A DNA stretch of 64,000 nucleotides from Phycisphaera sp. (GCA_020639255.1 JACKGZ010000002.1:413966-477965); one strand, 5' to 3'. Counted from the stretch's first letter, positions 27,212 through 35,631 are shown. Notes: generated from the letters alone by a model not told the origin. Made by a program: numbers and translations.

Positions 27212-27243
27212 CGCCCGGAGAGCTCCCTTTCCGGGCGGCTTTT
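27212..27243 (+). terminator. Intrinsic terminator of katA
   Basis: CGCCCGGA (27212-27219) and TCCGGGCG (27230-27237) form an 8-bp GC-rich stem with a 10-base loop, followed by GC and four Ts at 27240-27243. It overlaps the stop region of the convergent zinc-ribbon gene. Confidence 0.75.
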
Positions 27244-28265
27244 CATTGCATCTGAGTGAGCTGATCCTTTGACTCGTTCTTTCTGAGGAATTCAGCGAGG
27301 ATCGGATTGTCCTTGGGGTCGCGTTCGAGCCTGAGCATGCAGGCGACCAGCATCGTGGCCGCGTGGCTGAAGTTGCTGCAGTCCAGTATGGCTTCCTCGA
27401 ACGCGGACGAGGCCTCCTCGAAGCGTTCGGCGCTGAGCAGGGCGATGCCCTTGTTGTATGAGGCGATCGCGCTCCCGCCGTTGCGGGCCGCGACGGTGTC
27501 GTAGAGGCGTGCTGCGGCGTCGATCTGTCGCCGATGCGCGGCGGCGTTGGCCTCTTCGAGGCCGGCGTACGACTCGATCGGAACGACTCTGGCTCGTCGG
27601 ACACGCATCATCTGCCAGAGCGCATAGGGAACCCCCAGAACGAAGATCAGGTTCTTCAGGAGCATGATCCGCGCTTCACGCTTGGCGCAGCTGTTGCAGA
27701 CGAACTTGGTCTGCCAGCCGAACGAGTAGAACACCACGAAGAAATAGAAGAAGAATGTCTGGAACTTTCGCGGCTGGTCGTAGAGATGGCAGTTCTGGCA
27801 GACCTTGACCGCCTTGGCGTCCTCTGCGGCCACGCGCGGCGAGATGACGCCGTCGCAGTACTCGCAGTGAATCTCGGGGGATTCCGCGTAGCCGGTCAGC
27901 AGGATTGTCGCGTCGCAGTACGGGCACGTATGGTCGCGGTACTCATCGAGCCGGCCCTCCTTGGAGAGCTTGGCTCGTTCGCGTTTCGCCTTGCCGGTTG
28001 AGGCCATCCGGTTGTAGAGGTTCGTGAACTCGACAGGGTCGGCCTTGTGGATGGCGAGAATGAGGAACTCGGGCTCTTTCTCCGGGTCGTGGTCCTCCGA
28101 GTACACAAGCACGACCCGTTTCGCGTGATGGCTCGCGTAGATGAACGACTCGGGCGGGATCTCGAGCTTTTTGAGGAAGAGCCCCTCCTCGGTCAGCTCA
28201 CCCTTTCGGGTCGAGAGGCTCTTGGGGTTGCCTTGCCTGTCGAACTGCTCGTAGGGGAACTTCAT
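27243..28265 (-). CDS. Membrane protein with two zinc-ribbon pairs and a TPR-like tail
   Basis: The 340-residue protein is not a recognised family. Cys pairs at 114/117 with 134/137, and at 156/159 with 190/193, look like two zinc ribbons. Hydrophobic segments at about 170-186 and 204-221 anchor it in the membrane. The region from 235 to 300 (RQIDAAARLYDTVAARNGG, YNKGIALLSAERFEEASSAFEEAIL) resembles two TPR helical repeats. A role in protein contacts at the membrane is a guess. It converges on katA and is divergent from the thiC riboswitch. Confidence 0.6.
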   Translation of the reverse strand: MKFPYEQFDRQGNPKSLSTRKGELTEEGLFLKKLEIPPESFIYASHHAKRVVLVYSEDHDPEKEPEFLILAIHKADPVEFTNLYNRMASTGKAKRERAKLSKEGRLDEYRDHTCPYCDATILLTGYAESPEIHCEYCDGVISPRVAAEDAKAVKVCQNCHLYDQPRKFQTFFFYFFVVFYSFGWQTKFVCNSCAKREARIMLLKNLIFVLGVPYALWQMMRVRRARVVPIESYAGLEEANAAAHRRQIDAAARLYDTVAARNGGSAIASYNKGIALLSAERFEEASSAFEEAILDCSNFSHAATMLVACMLRLERDPKDNPILAEFLRKNESKDQLTQMQ

Positions 28266-28309
28266 AGCGGTGCTCGCACGCGGACGGTCGGGGCCAGATG
28301 ACGCGGCGC

Positions 28310-28315
28310 TATACT
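28310..28315 (+). promoter_or_regulatory. Possible -10 box of the thiC transcript
   Basis: TATACT lies about 10 bases before the 5' stem of the TPP aptamer, the right place for a -10 element. No convincing -35 is visible. Confidence 0.4.
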
Positions 28316-28324
28316 ACAGCCATA

Positions 28325-28403
28325 CGCACGGGGCGCCCGTCGGGATGGCGGGCTGAGAAGCACCCGAAGAACCTGATCCGGCTCGTACCGGCGGAGGGAT
28401 GCG
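28325..28403 (+). ncRNA. TPP riboswitch (THI element)
   Basis: Conserved thiamine pyrophosphate aptamer blocks appear in order: CTGAGA (28353-28358), ACCC, AACCTGATC (around 28370-28378), then ACCGGCG and AGGGA. CGCA (28325-28328) pairs with TGCG (28400-28403) to close stem P1. The ribosome site GGAGGG (28393-28398) is part of the aptamer, and the thiC ATG follows at 28408. Ligand binding should therefore directly hide the ribosome site, with no separate expression platform. Confidence 0.93.
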
Positions 28404-28407
28404 ACCA

Positions 28408-30300
28408 ATGGCTAGCACACACGACACAGTTCTGCCCACCAGCAAGTTCCGCGTGCCGACGCACGGCGCGGGCAACCCGGGGATCGCGGGCATCACCTCG
28501 CCCGGCAGCTTCGCCAACACCCCCGACATCGGCGGACCCTACGCGTACTCGTCACCCGACACGCCCGGCATGCCGACGCCTTCGGACAAAACCGCCTGGG
28601 ACTTCCTGCCCGAAGGCTGGCGCGTCGAGGAGGCGCCGGATCACACGATGGGTTGCGCGGGGCACAACAAGGCCAAGTTCGGCGTGTACATCCGGTGCGT
28701 CACGCCCGAGGGCTTCACGCCTGTCACGCAGCTCGAGTCGGCGCGCCTCGGCATCGTGACGCCCGAAATGACTCGGGTTGCTCAGCGCGAGGGACACCTG
28801 ACCCCAGAGCAAGTGCGCGACGAGGTGGCCGCGGGGCGCATGGTCATCCCCGCCAACCGCACGCACCTCAGGTACAACCTCGACCCGATGGCAATCGGGC
28901 GCGCCAGCAAGACGAAGGTCAACGCGAACATGGGCGCTTCGCCCGTGTCGTCGGGGACGGACGAAGAGGTCGAGAAGCTCAAGTGGGCGGAGAAGTGGGG
29001 GGCCGACACGGTCATGGACCTGTCGACCGGCGGCGACCTCGACGAGTGCCGCGAAGCGATCCTGCGCCACTCGACCGTGCCCATCGGGACGGTGCCGATC
29101 TACTCGATGATCATCGGGCGCAGGCTCGAAGACCTCGACGAGCGGGCGATCCTCGAGACGCTCGAGCACCAGGCGCGTCAGGGCGTGGACTACTTCACGA
29201 TCCACGCGGGCGTCCGCAAGGGGCACCTGAAGTTTGTGAAGAACCGGCTCATCGGCATCGTCAGCCGCGGCGGGTCGCTGCTCGCCAAGTGGATGCTCAC
29301 GCACAACCGCGAGAACATCATGTACGACATGTGGGAGGACATTTGCGATCTCATGCGCGAGCACGATGTCACGTTCTCCATCGGTGACGGCCTGCGCCCG
29401 GGCGGGCTCGCCGACGCGACGGATGATGCGCAGCTCGCCGAGCTTGAGACGCTGGGCGAGCTGACCGAGCGGGCGTGGCGTCGTGGCGTGCAGGTGATGA
29501 TCGAAGGCCCGGGGCACGTGCCGTTCGATCAGATCGAGTTCAACGCCAAGCTGCAGCGTCAGCTCTGTCACGGCGCGCCGTTCTACGTGCTCGGGCCGCT
29601 GGTGACGGACGTCTTCCCGGGGTACGACCACATCACCAGCTGCATCGGCGCGACGGCGATCGCGTACCACGGCGCGAGCATGCTCTGCTACGTCACGCCC
29701 AAGGAGCATCTCGGTCTTCCGAAGAAGGGCGACGTGAAGGAAGGCTGCATCGCCTACAAGATCGCGGCCCACGCGGCGGACGTCGCGCTCGGCATCCCGA
29801 ATACGCGCACGTGGGACGACGAGCTGACCAAGGCACGGGCCGCGCTCAACTGGGAGAAGCACTTCGAGCTCGCCTTCGACACCGACACGGCTCGCGCGTA
29901 CCACGACGAGGATCTAGACGTCGACACCGACTTCTGCGCCATGTGCGGCCACGACTGGTGCTCGGTGCGCATCAGCAAGGAGATCCAGGAGTTCGCGTCG
30001 GGGAAAGCGGATGGCTTCGCCCGCGTTGGCGCAGATGGACAAGTCGGCAAGCCCGTCAAGTCGGACGCCCTCACCGAGGAGCAGCAGAAGATCCTTGAGC
30101 AGCGAGGCTACCTGAAGCCCGAGGAGATCCACAAGCTGGCGAGCAAGGTCAAGAAGACCGTCAAGCCGGGCGATGATGCTGGCAAGGCCTCGTGCCACTC
30201 GGACTATGTCGACGACGACGAGGCGAAGCGGATTCAGCAGCTCGTGCAGGTCGATGTGAGGCCGGCGATGGGGATTGCGAAGGATGATCGTCTTGTCTGA
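28408..30300 (+). CDS. thiC: Phosphomethylpyrimidine synthase ThiC
   Basis: The 630-residue radical SAM enzyme rearranges aminoimidazole ribotide into the HMP phosphate moiety of thiamine. Hallmarks are NANMGASPVSS, GADTVMDLSTGGD, the block around VMIEGPGHVPFDQIE, CYVTPKEHLGLP, and the C-terminal iron-sulfur site Cys510-x2-Cys513-x4-Cys518 (CAMCGHDWC). A tail of about 100 residues follows, rich in Lys/Glu and not needed by shorter homologs. ATG 28408 is preferred because GGAGGG is 9 bases upstream; the in-frame ATG at 28399 lies directly against that site. It is controlled by the TPP riboswitch. Confidence 0.97.
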   Translation: MASTHDTVLPTSKFRVPTHGAGNPGIAGITSPGSFANTPDIGGPYAYSSPDTPGMPTPSDKTAWDFLPEGWRVEEAPDHTMGCAGHNKAKFGVYIRCVTPEGFTPVTQLESARLGIVTPEMTRVAQREGHLTPEQVRDEVAAGRMVIPANRTHLRYNLDPMAIGRASKTKVNANMGASPVSSGTDEEVEKLKWAEKWGADTVMDLSTGGDLDECREAILRHSTVPIGTVPIYSMIIGRRLEDLDERAILETLEHQARQGVDYFTIHAGVRKGHLKFVKNRLIGIVSRGGSLLAKWMLTHNRENIMYDMWEDICDLMREHDVTFSIGDGLRPGGLADATDDAQLAELETLGELTERAWRRGVQVMIEGPGHVPFDQIEFNAKLQRQLCHGAPFYVLGPLVTDVFPGYDHITSCIGATAIAYHGASMLCYVTPKEHLGLPKKGDVKEGCIAYKIAAHAADVALGIPNTRTWDDELTKARAALNWEKHFELAFDTDTARAYHDEDLDVDTDFCAMCGHDWCSVRISKEIQEFASGKADGFARVGADGQVGKPVKSDALTEEQQKILEQRGYLKPEEIHKLASKVKKTVKPGDDAGKASCHSDYVDDDEAKRIQQLVQVDVRPAMGIAKDDRLV

Positions 30301-30323
30301 GCCGGCACAGCTTGGAGTTTGAG

Positions 30324-31127
30324 ATGTCAAGACTTGCTGGCAAAGCAGCGCTGGTGACAGGTGCTGCTCAGGGAATCGGTCTGGCCATCGCCCACGCATT
30401 CGTACGCGAGGGCGCGTCGGTTCTCATGACCGACATCCAGGATGAGAAGTGTGCCGGCGAAGCCCGTGCAATCGGGGCGGAGTCTGTACATCTCGATGTG
30501 CGTGAAGAATCGGACTGGGCGTCGGCGTTTTTATTCACTCGTGAGAAATTCGGTCGGCTCGATATTGTTGTGAACAACGCGGGTATTGCGGGAATCGATG
30601 CTCAACAAGGACACAACAACCCTGAACACGTCGATCTGGCGCATTTCCGCGATGTGATGCGGACGAATCTTGAGGGCGTCGTCCTCGGGTGCAAGTACGC
30701 AATCAGTACGATGCGTCAGAACGATCCGAAGGGCGGCTCGATCATCAACATCGGCTCGCGATCGGGCATCGTCGGCATTCCAAGGGCGGTGCCCTACGCG
30801 GCGAGCAAGGCGGCGGTCCTCAACCACACGCGGAGCGTCGCGCTGTACTGTGCCGAAGAAGGCCTGAACATCAGGTGCAATGTCATCCAGCCCGCCGCGA
30901 TTCTCACGCCTATGTGGGAACCCATGCTGGGGCAGCTCGGCACACACGAGCGCAAAGTGATCGAAGAAGCGATCGTCGCCGATTGTCCGCTTAAGCGCTT
31001 CGGTACGCCGGAAGAGGTTGCCGAGATCGCGGTGTACCTCGCTTCGGATGCATCGGCGTATACGACTGGATCGGCGTTCAATCTCGACGGTGGAATTCTC
31101 GCTGGTGCAGCGCGGCCGAGGGTCTAA
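30324..31127 (+). CDS. SDR-family oxidoreductase
   Basis: The 267-residue enzyme has the classical short-chain dehydrogenase pattern: TGAAQGIG (residues 12-19) for the dinucleotide, NNAG, a catalytic Ser in IGSRSG, and YAASK with catalytic Tyr and Lys. The ending SAFNLDGGILAGAAR is typical of glucose-1-dehydrogenase/FabG-like members. The substrate cannot be assigned. GGAG lies 6 bases before the ATG at 30324. It is 24 bases after thiC, and the small gene at 31131 follows 3 bases after its stop. Confidence 0.88.
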   Translation: MSRLAGKAALVTGAAQGIGLAIAHAFVREGASVLMTDIQDEKCAGEARAIGAESVHLDVREESDWASAFLFTREKFGRLDIVVNNAGIAGIDAQQGHNNPEHVDLAHFRDVMRTNLEGVVLGCKYAISTMRQNDPKGGSIINIGSRSGIVGIPRAVPYAASKAAVLNHTRSVALYCAEEGLNIRCNVIQPAAILTPMWEPMLGQLGTHERKVIEEAIVADCPLKRFGTPEEVAEIAVYLASDASAYTTGSAFNLDGGILAGAARPRV

Positions 31128-31130
31128 TCT

Positions 31131-31322
31131 ATGGAACGCACCACGCTCGAAAGCCCGCTGACGTCGCGCAACGCGTTTCTCTATCACATTCAGAACAATA
31201 GATTACGTCGCGATATTCTGACTGGTGCGATCTCGTTGCTCGTGCCGGGCATCGGGTGGCTGATGAATATGGGGCGCCGCATCGCAGGTCAGTTTCTTTC
31301 GCGGAACGATCGGCTGGTCTAA
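31131..31322 (+). CDS. Small 63-residue membrane-type protein, possibly truncated
   Basis: The ORF reads MERTTLESPLTSRNAFLYHI, then NRLRRDILTGAISLLVPGIG, WLMNMGRRIAG and a short tail to LV-stop. A single hydrophobic segment (LTGAISLLVPGIGWLMNMG) resembles the start of a longer multi-span membrane protein of the DUF4013 kind; this is a resemblance only. The frame stops just where the sequence becomes AT-rich at the restriction-modification island, so it may be the 5' remnant of a gene cut by that insertion. It begins 3 bases after the SDR gene and would be co-transcribed. Confidence 0.45.
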   Translation: MERTTLESPLTSRNAFLYHIQNNRLRRDILTGAISLLVPGIGWLMNMGRRIAGQFLSRNDRLV

Positions 31323-31334
31323 TTCAGTGATTAT

Positions 31335-32288
31335 CTAACTTGTCAATCGGGAAAGTAGTTCTTTGAATCCAGCAGTGTTAACGAAGTAGTTCGTGGGGAT
31401 CTCTGTAAGTGCTTTGCGTATGTCGTTCTGGTAATCGCGCAATTTACGGCTTGCGGTGGGATTCATGAGTCTATTGAAAAGTACTCCATCCATAAATGCA
31501 ATGTAATGCGCGATACCGGCCGGTTTATTTTGTGAAATAAATCGTTCAAGCTGAGCAATTTGATTATATTGCCCAGAACCCTCTTCCTTGCAATGCTTAT
31601 GCTCACCCACATAAATATGATTATTTATAGAAAATACGAAATCTGGCATTCTTCTTCGGTAATTCTTGGAGGCAACATCGTTGTGACGGAGATATTTCCG
31701 AAGTGACTTATTTGCATTCTTGCCACCAATAATCGCAAACTCCATCGAGTCAAGAGTGGGGTCGGTTTGGAATGTCAGGCGTTGCTTAAGCTGAGATTTC
31801 GTGCAAAGATCGGTTATCTTGTGTGTTGCTAGCTGTCCCATGCTCTTGTGTGAGTACGAATCCGAGATTGCTTGGAGAGTGGTGGCGGAATACCCATGTA
31901 GCTGATATCTTGTGTGGCGTTTGTCGAGATACTTTGTGATCGCAGTTGTTAAGAGATAAATCTGATTATCACGGCTACAATCGCAGAATTGACTATATGA
32001 AAAATCAAGTGTTGGCCAAAACGATACAAATTCAGTAAAGTTAATATGTTTAGTACTAATAAGTAGCTCGAGTAGCTTTTCTACAATATCGGCCTGTTCG
32101 TCGCGATGTGAATTGTTTCGTGCCTCGCCGTACTTGTTAATTAGCGAGATCACTTGTTGGTTAGCTTGAACTAGCAAGTTAGAATTCGGTTCAGAATCAC
32201 TAATAATAATGGCGTGACGTTCATATGCCGGGTCAAGGAGGGGCTCGGGATGTGCAATGGAATAATCGAGCAGTTCGATACCGTTCAT
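31335..32288 (-). CDS. Probable type II restriction endonuclease (PD-(D/E)XK)
   Basis: The 317-residue protein is unlike its GC-rich neighbours in base and codon use, with many AT-ending codons. It has a PD-(D/E)XK active site: Pro215-Asp216, then 12 residues, then Glu229-His-Lys231 (PDFVFSINNHIYVGEHKH), followed by a Gln-rich helix (GQYNQIAQLERF) common in such nucleases. Its start overlaps the stop of the upstream methyltransferase gene by 4 bases, as in many type II systems where modification precedes restriction. The protein is expected to cut unmodified foreign DNA. The recognition site cannot be deduced, and no family name is assigned. Confidence 0.78.
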   Translation of the reverse strand: MNGIELLDYSIAHPEPLLDPAYERHAIIISDSEPNSNLLVQANQQVISLINKYGEARNNSHRDEQADIVEKLLELLISTKHINFTEFVSFWPTLDFSYSQFCDCSRDNQIYLLTTAITKYLDKRHTRYQLHGYSATTLQAISDSYSHKSMGQLATHKITDLCTKSQLKQRLTFQTDPTLDSMEFAIIGGKNANKSLRKYLRHNDVASKNYRRRMPDFVFSINNHIYVGEHKHCKEEGSGQYNQIAQLERFISQNKPAGIAHYIAFMDGVLFNRLMNPTASRKLRDYQNDIRKALTEIPTNYFVNTAGFKELLSRLTS

Positions 32289-33388
32289 CGATCGCAGTCC
32301 CAGAGCGTCCCATGAGGTGTTGTTTCCGTATCCTGCTGCCGAATCGCTCTTTCAAGAATCGCTCGCGCAGTTCGGTAGTCGAGGCGGCGGCGGCGGGTGC
32401 CGTCTTTTCGATTACCCTTGAATGGCGAAAAGATTAGGTCGTATGTGTCGGTGCGCAGTTCCTCTAAGAGCACGTTAGCGGTATGTGCTATTTGCTTGAT
32501 CTGGTCGTCGCTTGTGAAGCACGGCGAAGAAATGAATGTGACGAGCCGTGAGCTATGCTTGATACCCGAGACGTTGTACGCGGATGCTTGGCGATGCAAG
32601 AAGCCGATCGGGCGATTCGGGTCTGAGGTGTCAACGGCTTGCAACGCCAGTTGCCCGTTCGGATCATTGAAAGTGAGCTTGTAGGAGTTCGTCGGCACGA
32701 CTCTGTGAGACTCGATCTCGCCCAGCGTGCCCAATGCCTCTTCGCCTCGATAGACCAGTGCCTTGGATCGACCCGCGGAGTCGGGGCCGAAGCAGCAGAC
32801 GCAGATGGGGCAGTCGGTATCCGTAAAGTCAGCGGACTCGACGACTGTGAGACTGACGAGCCGATCGAGTGGATATCCCGAATTAATCACGGTCTCGGGG
32901 ATGATGGCCACGACGTGGCTGTAGGTCTCAAGGCACTTATCGAGTGCGACCTGATAGAGATCGTCCCTGCCGGTAGAGACGTAGTGCTTGTTGACTTCGT
33001 CGCGTACGCCCTTTCGAGATGCGCTGTGCTTCGCAAGGTAAGGAGGGTTTGTAATGACGATGCCCCGTTCGATGCGGGGGACATTGACAAGGCTGTCATT
33101 CACTGTGAAGCCGAAGACACTGTTGATGTCGTAGCCGAATTCTTGGAAGTGTATCTCACGCCTGCGTAGGGATTGAAAGATATGTCCCTCGCCGGCAAAC
33201 GGATCAACAAAGTTCGTGAGCCCGGATTCCGTGATGAACTTGCTGACATGGCTGGTCAGCCAGTTGTCGCCGCGTGTGAAGAAAGCTCCGTTGCGAACCT
33301 TGTCGTGGTCAATCTCAATGTACCGGTTCTTCTCGACTGAAACGAGCATGCCGCGTCGTTCAGACTGAGCTTTCGCTGATATTGCCAT
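32285..33388 (-). CDS. N6-adenine DNA methyltransferase of a type II R-M system
   Basis: The 367-residue protein has motif I DPFAGEGH at residues 62-69 (SAM binding) and motif IV NPPY at 114-117 (catalytic), in the order of gamma-class adenine-N6 methyltransferases. A C-terminal region of about 200 residues should hold the target-recognition domain. ATG 33388 is chosen: a GGAGG lies 11 bases upstream, and frames extending to 33511 run through gene debris. ATG 33349 is an alternative. It protects host DNA from the adjoining endonuclease. The base composition is intermediate between the endonuclease and the host. Confidence 0.85.
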   Translation of the reverse strand: MAISAKAQSERRGMLVSVEKNRYIEIDHDKVRNGAFFTRGDNWLTSHVSKFITESGLTNFVDPFAGEGHIFQSLRRREIHFQEFGYDINSVFGFTVNDSLVNVPRIERGIVITNPPYLAKHSASRKGVRDEVNKHYVSTGRDDLYQVALDKCLETYSHVVAIIPETVINSGYPLDRLVSLTVVESADFTDTDCPICVCCFGPDSAGRSKALVYRGEEALGTLGEIESHRVVPTNSYKLTFNDPNGQLALQAVDTSDPNRPIGFLHRQASAYNVSGIKHSSRLVTFISSPCFTSDDQIKQIAHTANVLLEELRTDTYDLIFSPFKGNRKDGTRRRRLDYRTARAILERAIRQQDTETTPHGTLWDCDR

Positions 33389-33773
33389 GTCGCTATGGGC
33401 CTCCGATGGACGCAGGTTATGGCGATAGTGTCGCTGCGGCAACTGCATCTCTACTGGGGGCTCATTCCTGCAATGAGATAAACGCATTCGCCTCCGGGAT
33501 GCTCGCCACACTCACGGATCGGCTCGGCAACCTCGGCCTTGACCTTCACGGGGCTGTTGCGCGTGGGGGCTGGCCTGCTGCACGACATTCATGACGAGCC
33601 CTGCCCGCCGAAACTTTAAACTTCTGGCTCCGTTTAGCCAAGAACCGGGCCTCGCTGCGCTTTTGCTGGCAATTCCCTTCAATGCGGCGCACCTTTCCTC
33701 TGTCGGACCCATCGGCTGTGGTTCTCTCTGACCAGAGCATCTTGTGGGGGGTCCATATCACAGGAGGACAGCA
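33389..33773. other. Intergenic region with gene debris
   Basis: The gap between the methyltransferase and the PEP-CTERM-like protein holds a decayed 3' end of a DUF2959 gene (33464-33547), described separately. No other gene is supported. The downstream part has an AGGAGG ribosome site at 33762-33767 for the next gene. Confidence 0.6.
33464..33547 (-). pseudogene. Decayed 3' fragment of a DUF2959 lipoprotein gene
   Basis: Read on the minus strand, this segment closely matches the last codons of the intact gene at 34432-34521. KVKAEVAEPI corresponds to KVKTEVAELI, and both end in GGAAT around the stop. A 2-base deletion near 33508 and a shortened 3' end break the frame. It lies directly upstream of the R-M methyltransferase and is probably a leftover of a duplication or of the event that brought in the island. 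Confidence 0.75.
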
Positions 33774-34355
33774 ATGAAACGCGCTATCGCTGCGCTCGCT
33801 CTGGGCGGCTTCGCAACCGGGGCCGCGTCCGGTCAGATCTTTTTCAATGAAACCGACTGGATGAACGCGTCCGGGGGCAACTTCGTTGCGCCGGATTACA
33901 ACAACCTCGCGCCGATCAGCTTCCCCGAGGGCACGACGGATTTCTACGGCTACTTCGATGTCACATCGGTGGGCAACGGATCGGCCACCTACAACTCGGC
34001 CCGAAACTTCGTGTTCGACTTCGACGCCCTCGACACCGTCACATTCACGTTCGACACGCCCATCACCTCGTTCGCGGCAATCTGGTCGAATACGTTCGTG
34101 CAGGACGGTTTCCGCGTGAGTACGCCGTTCAACGATTACGATCTGAATGTTCTTGATCCCGGCCTGAACGCGGTTTTCATCGGCTTCGTCGAGAATGCAC
34201 CATTCTCTTCGGTCACGTTCACGACCAGCAATCCGACGATGGGCGACGACTTCGTGTTCTTCAACACGTTCAACTTCTACGAGGTTCCGGCTCCGGCATC
34301 GGCGGCGATCCTCGGCATGGGCGGCCTCGTCGCGGCCCGCCGCAGACGCGTCTGA
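33774..34355 (+). CDS. Small exported protein with a PEP-CTERM-like C-terminus
   Basis: The 193-residue protein has a signal peptide (MKRAIAALALGGFATGAASG), a beta-sandwich-like body rich in Phe, Asn and Asp, and the tail VPAPASAAILGMGGLVAARR plus further Arg. This tail of Pro-containing motif, hydrophobic helix and basic end is the PEP-CTERM sorting signal form used in Phycisphaerae, where an exosortase processes surface or exported proteins. AGGAGG lies 6 bases before the ATG. The body resembles no named domain. A strong hairpin follows. Confidence 0.75.
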   Translation: MKRAIAALALGGFATGAASGQIFFNETDWMNASGGNFVAPDYNNLAPISFPEGTTDFYGYFDVTSVGNGSATYNSARNFVFDFDALDTVTFTFDTPITSFAAIWSNTFVQDGFRVSTPFNDYDLNVLDPGLNAVFIGFVENAPFSSVTFTTSNPTMGDDFVFFNTFNFYEVPAPASAAILGMGGLVAARRRRV

Positions 34356-34375
34356 ACAAGGCACATCAAAAAACA

Positions 34376-34406
34376 AAGCAGCCCGGGTCATGCGCCCGGG
34401 CTGCTT
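34376..34406. terminator. Bidirectional intrinsic terminator
   Basis: AAGCAGCCCGGG (34376-34387) and CCCGGGCTGCTT (34395-34406) form a perfect 12-bp stem with a 7-base loop between convergent genes. For the minus-strand DUF2959 gene it is followed by TTTGTTTTTT, a good U-tract. For the plus strand the T run is weak. Confidence 0.85.
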
Positions 34407-34429
34407 CTCTGTGCGTGTTTGAGATTCGT

Positions 34430-35110
34430 CTATTCCTGAAGCGCATCGATAAACGCGTTCGCCTCCGCGATGCTCGCCTCCATCTCCTCGATCAGCTCGG
34501 CGACCTCGGTCTTGACCTTGGCCAAATCCGTCTCGAGCGAGGCGATGGCGCGGGCGTTGAGGTTGTGCTTGAGGAACAGCGTCTGGTCCTTAAAGGCGGC
34601 CAGCACCGGGTCCATCTTGGAGGCCGCGTCTTTCATCGCTCCGATGAGCGTGGTGTAGCGTTCGCGGGTCGCGTCGAGTTGCGCCTGACTGGCGTCTCGG
34701 AGTGAGTCGCTCGAATACTCGCCGAGTTCTTTTTCCCATTCCTTGAAGAGCGCCTTGGCGACGGATTCGACGGTTGAGATCCGACCATGCACGGCCTCGG
34801 CGCGGCTCACGCTGTTCTCATAGGCCGATTCGATCTTCTTGTACTTCTTCTCCAGGTCCGCGGTCGTCTCGTCGCCCTCGGTGATGGCCAGGAATTCTTC
34901 GAGTGCGCTGGCGAAGGCAACCTTGGCCTTCTCCTGCTGGTCGCGGGCCTTCTCGACCGAGCCGACGAGCTGCTCGCGCTTTTCGTAGCCGAGCTTCTCG
35001 TTGACCCAGATCTTGGTCTTGGCGCAGCCGGTGAGCGTGGTCGTGCCGACGGCGGGGAGGACGATGAGCGAGACGGCGGCGAGAGCGGCGAAATCGGTTC
35101 TGCGGGGCAT
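34430..35110 (-). CDS. DUF2959-family lipoprotein
   Basis: The 226-residue protein has a signal peptide with lipobox LTGC (Cys29). A nearly all-helical mature part follows (KLGYEKREQLVGSVEKARD, LEEFLAITEGDETTADLEKK, LNARAIASLETDLAKVKTEV), rich in coiled-coil heptads. This fits the DUF2959 family, whose function is unknown. AGGAGG lies 7 bases before the ATG. A degraded copy of its 3' end sits at 33464-33547, so the gene was once duplicated or rearranged here. Confidence 0.8.
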   Translation of the reverse strand: MPRRTDFAALAAVSLIVLPAVGTTTLTGCAKTKIWVNEKLGYEKREQLVGSVEKARDQQEKAKVAFASALEEFLAITEGDETTADLEKKYKKIESAYENSVSRAEAVHGRISTVESVAKALFKEWEKELGEYSSDSLRDASQAQLDATRERYTTLIGAMKDAASKMDPVLAAFKDQTLFLKHNLNARAIASLETDLAKVKTEVAELIEEMEASIAEANAFIDALQE

Positions 35111-35237
35111 CGGCGGACCTCCTGTGGGCCGAATTATAGCGGCCGACCGTGAAGATCGGGTGTGGGCCTTGTGAAGCAGGCCGTGATCATGTAGGCTCGC
35201 TCGGTCAGTTCAGAAAGCACCCTATTTGGAGCAACAC

Positions 35238-35606
35238 ATGGGCAAGGCCGGCGGCATCATCGTGGCACTCGTCATCGCGGCGATCGCGATCGGGCTGAAG
35301 TTCTCGAACAAGTCCGAAGAGTCGGATCACACGCGCCAGCAGGTGTCCGAGTTGCTGCACACGCTGCCCGACTATGACCAGGCCGGCCCGTGGTACGAGG
35401 GGCTCGTGGATACGCACCATGAGGCGGCTTTCAGTCATCACTATGACATAGGCGGTCGGCGTCGCTCGGCGAGCTTCGACCAGATGGCCTACATCCACGA
35501 GCTGCTCGATCTGATGGCCGCGGACGCGGACAGGCAGAACCAGAAGGAGCGGGCCGAGTACATCCGCGAACTTCGCAAGACGGTCTACATCGATCCGAAC
35601 GGCTGA
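35238..35606 (+). CDS. Small membrane-anchored protein of unknown function
   Basis: The 122-residue protein has one N-terminal membrane segment (IIVALVIAAIAIGLKFS) and a hydrophilic, Glu/Arg/His-rich tail (HTRQQVSELLHTLPDYDQ, AYIHELLDLMAADADRQNQK). No family is recognised. ATG 35238 follows GGAG by 7 bases; a TTG further upstream is less likely. It precedes another small lipoprotein gene. Confidence 0.6.
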   Translation: MGKAGGIIVALVIAAIAIGLKFSNKSEESDHTRQQVSELLHTLPDYDQAGPWYEGLVDTHHEAAFSHHYDIGGRRRSASFDQMAYIHELLDLMAADADRQNQKERAEYIRELRKTVYIDPNG

Positions 35607-35631
35607 GCTTCGGCGAACCTATACTCAAGGC

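Noticed and set aside
31323..33773. Target-site duplications flanking the R-M island
   Set aside because: No identical direct repeats were visible at the two borders, so insertion by a transposon or integrase is not supported.
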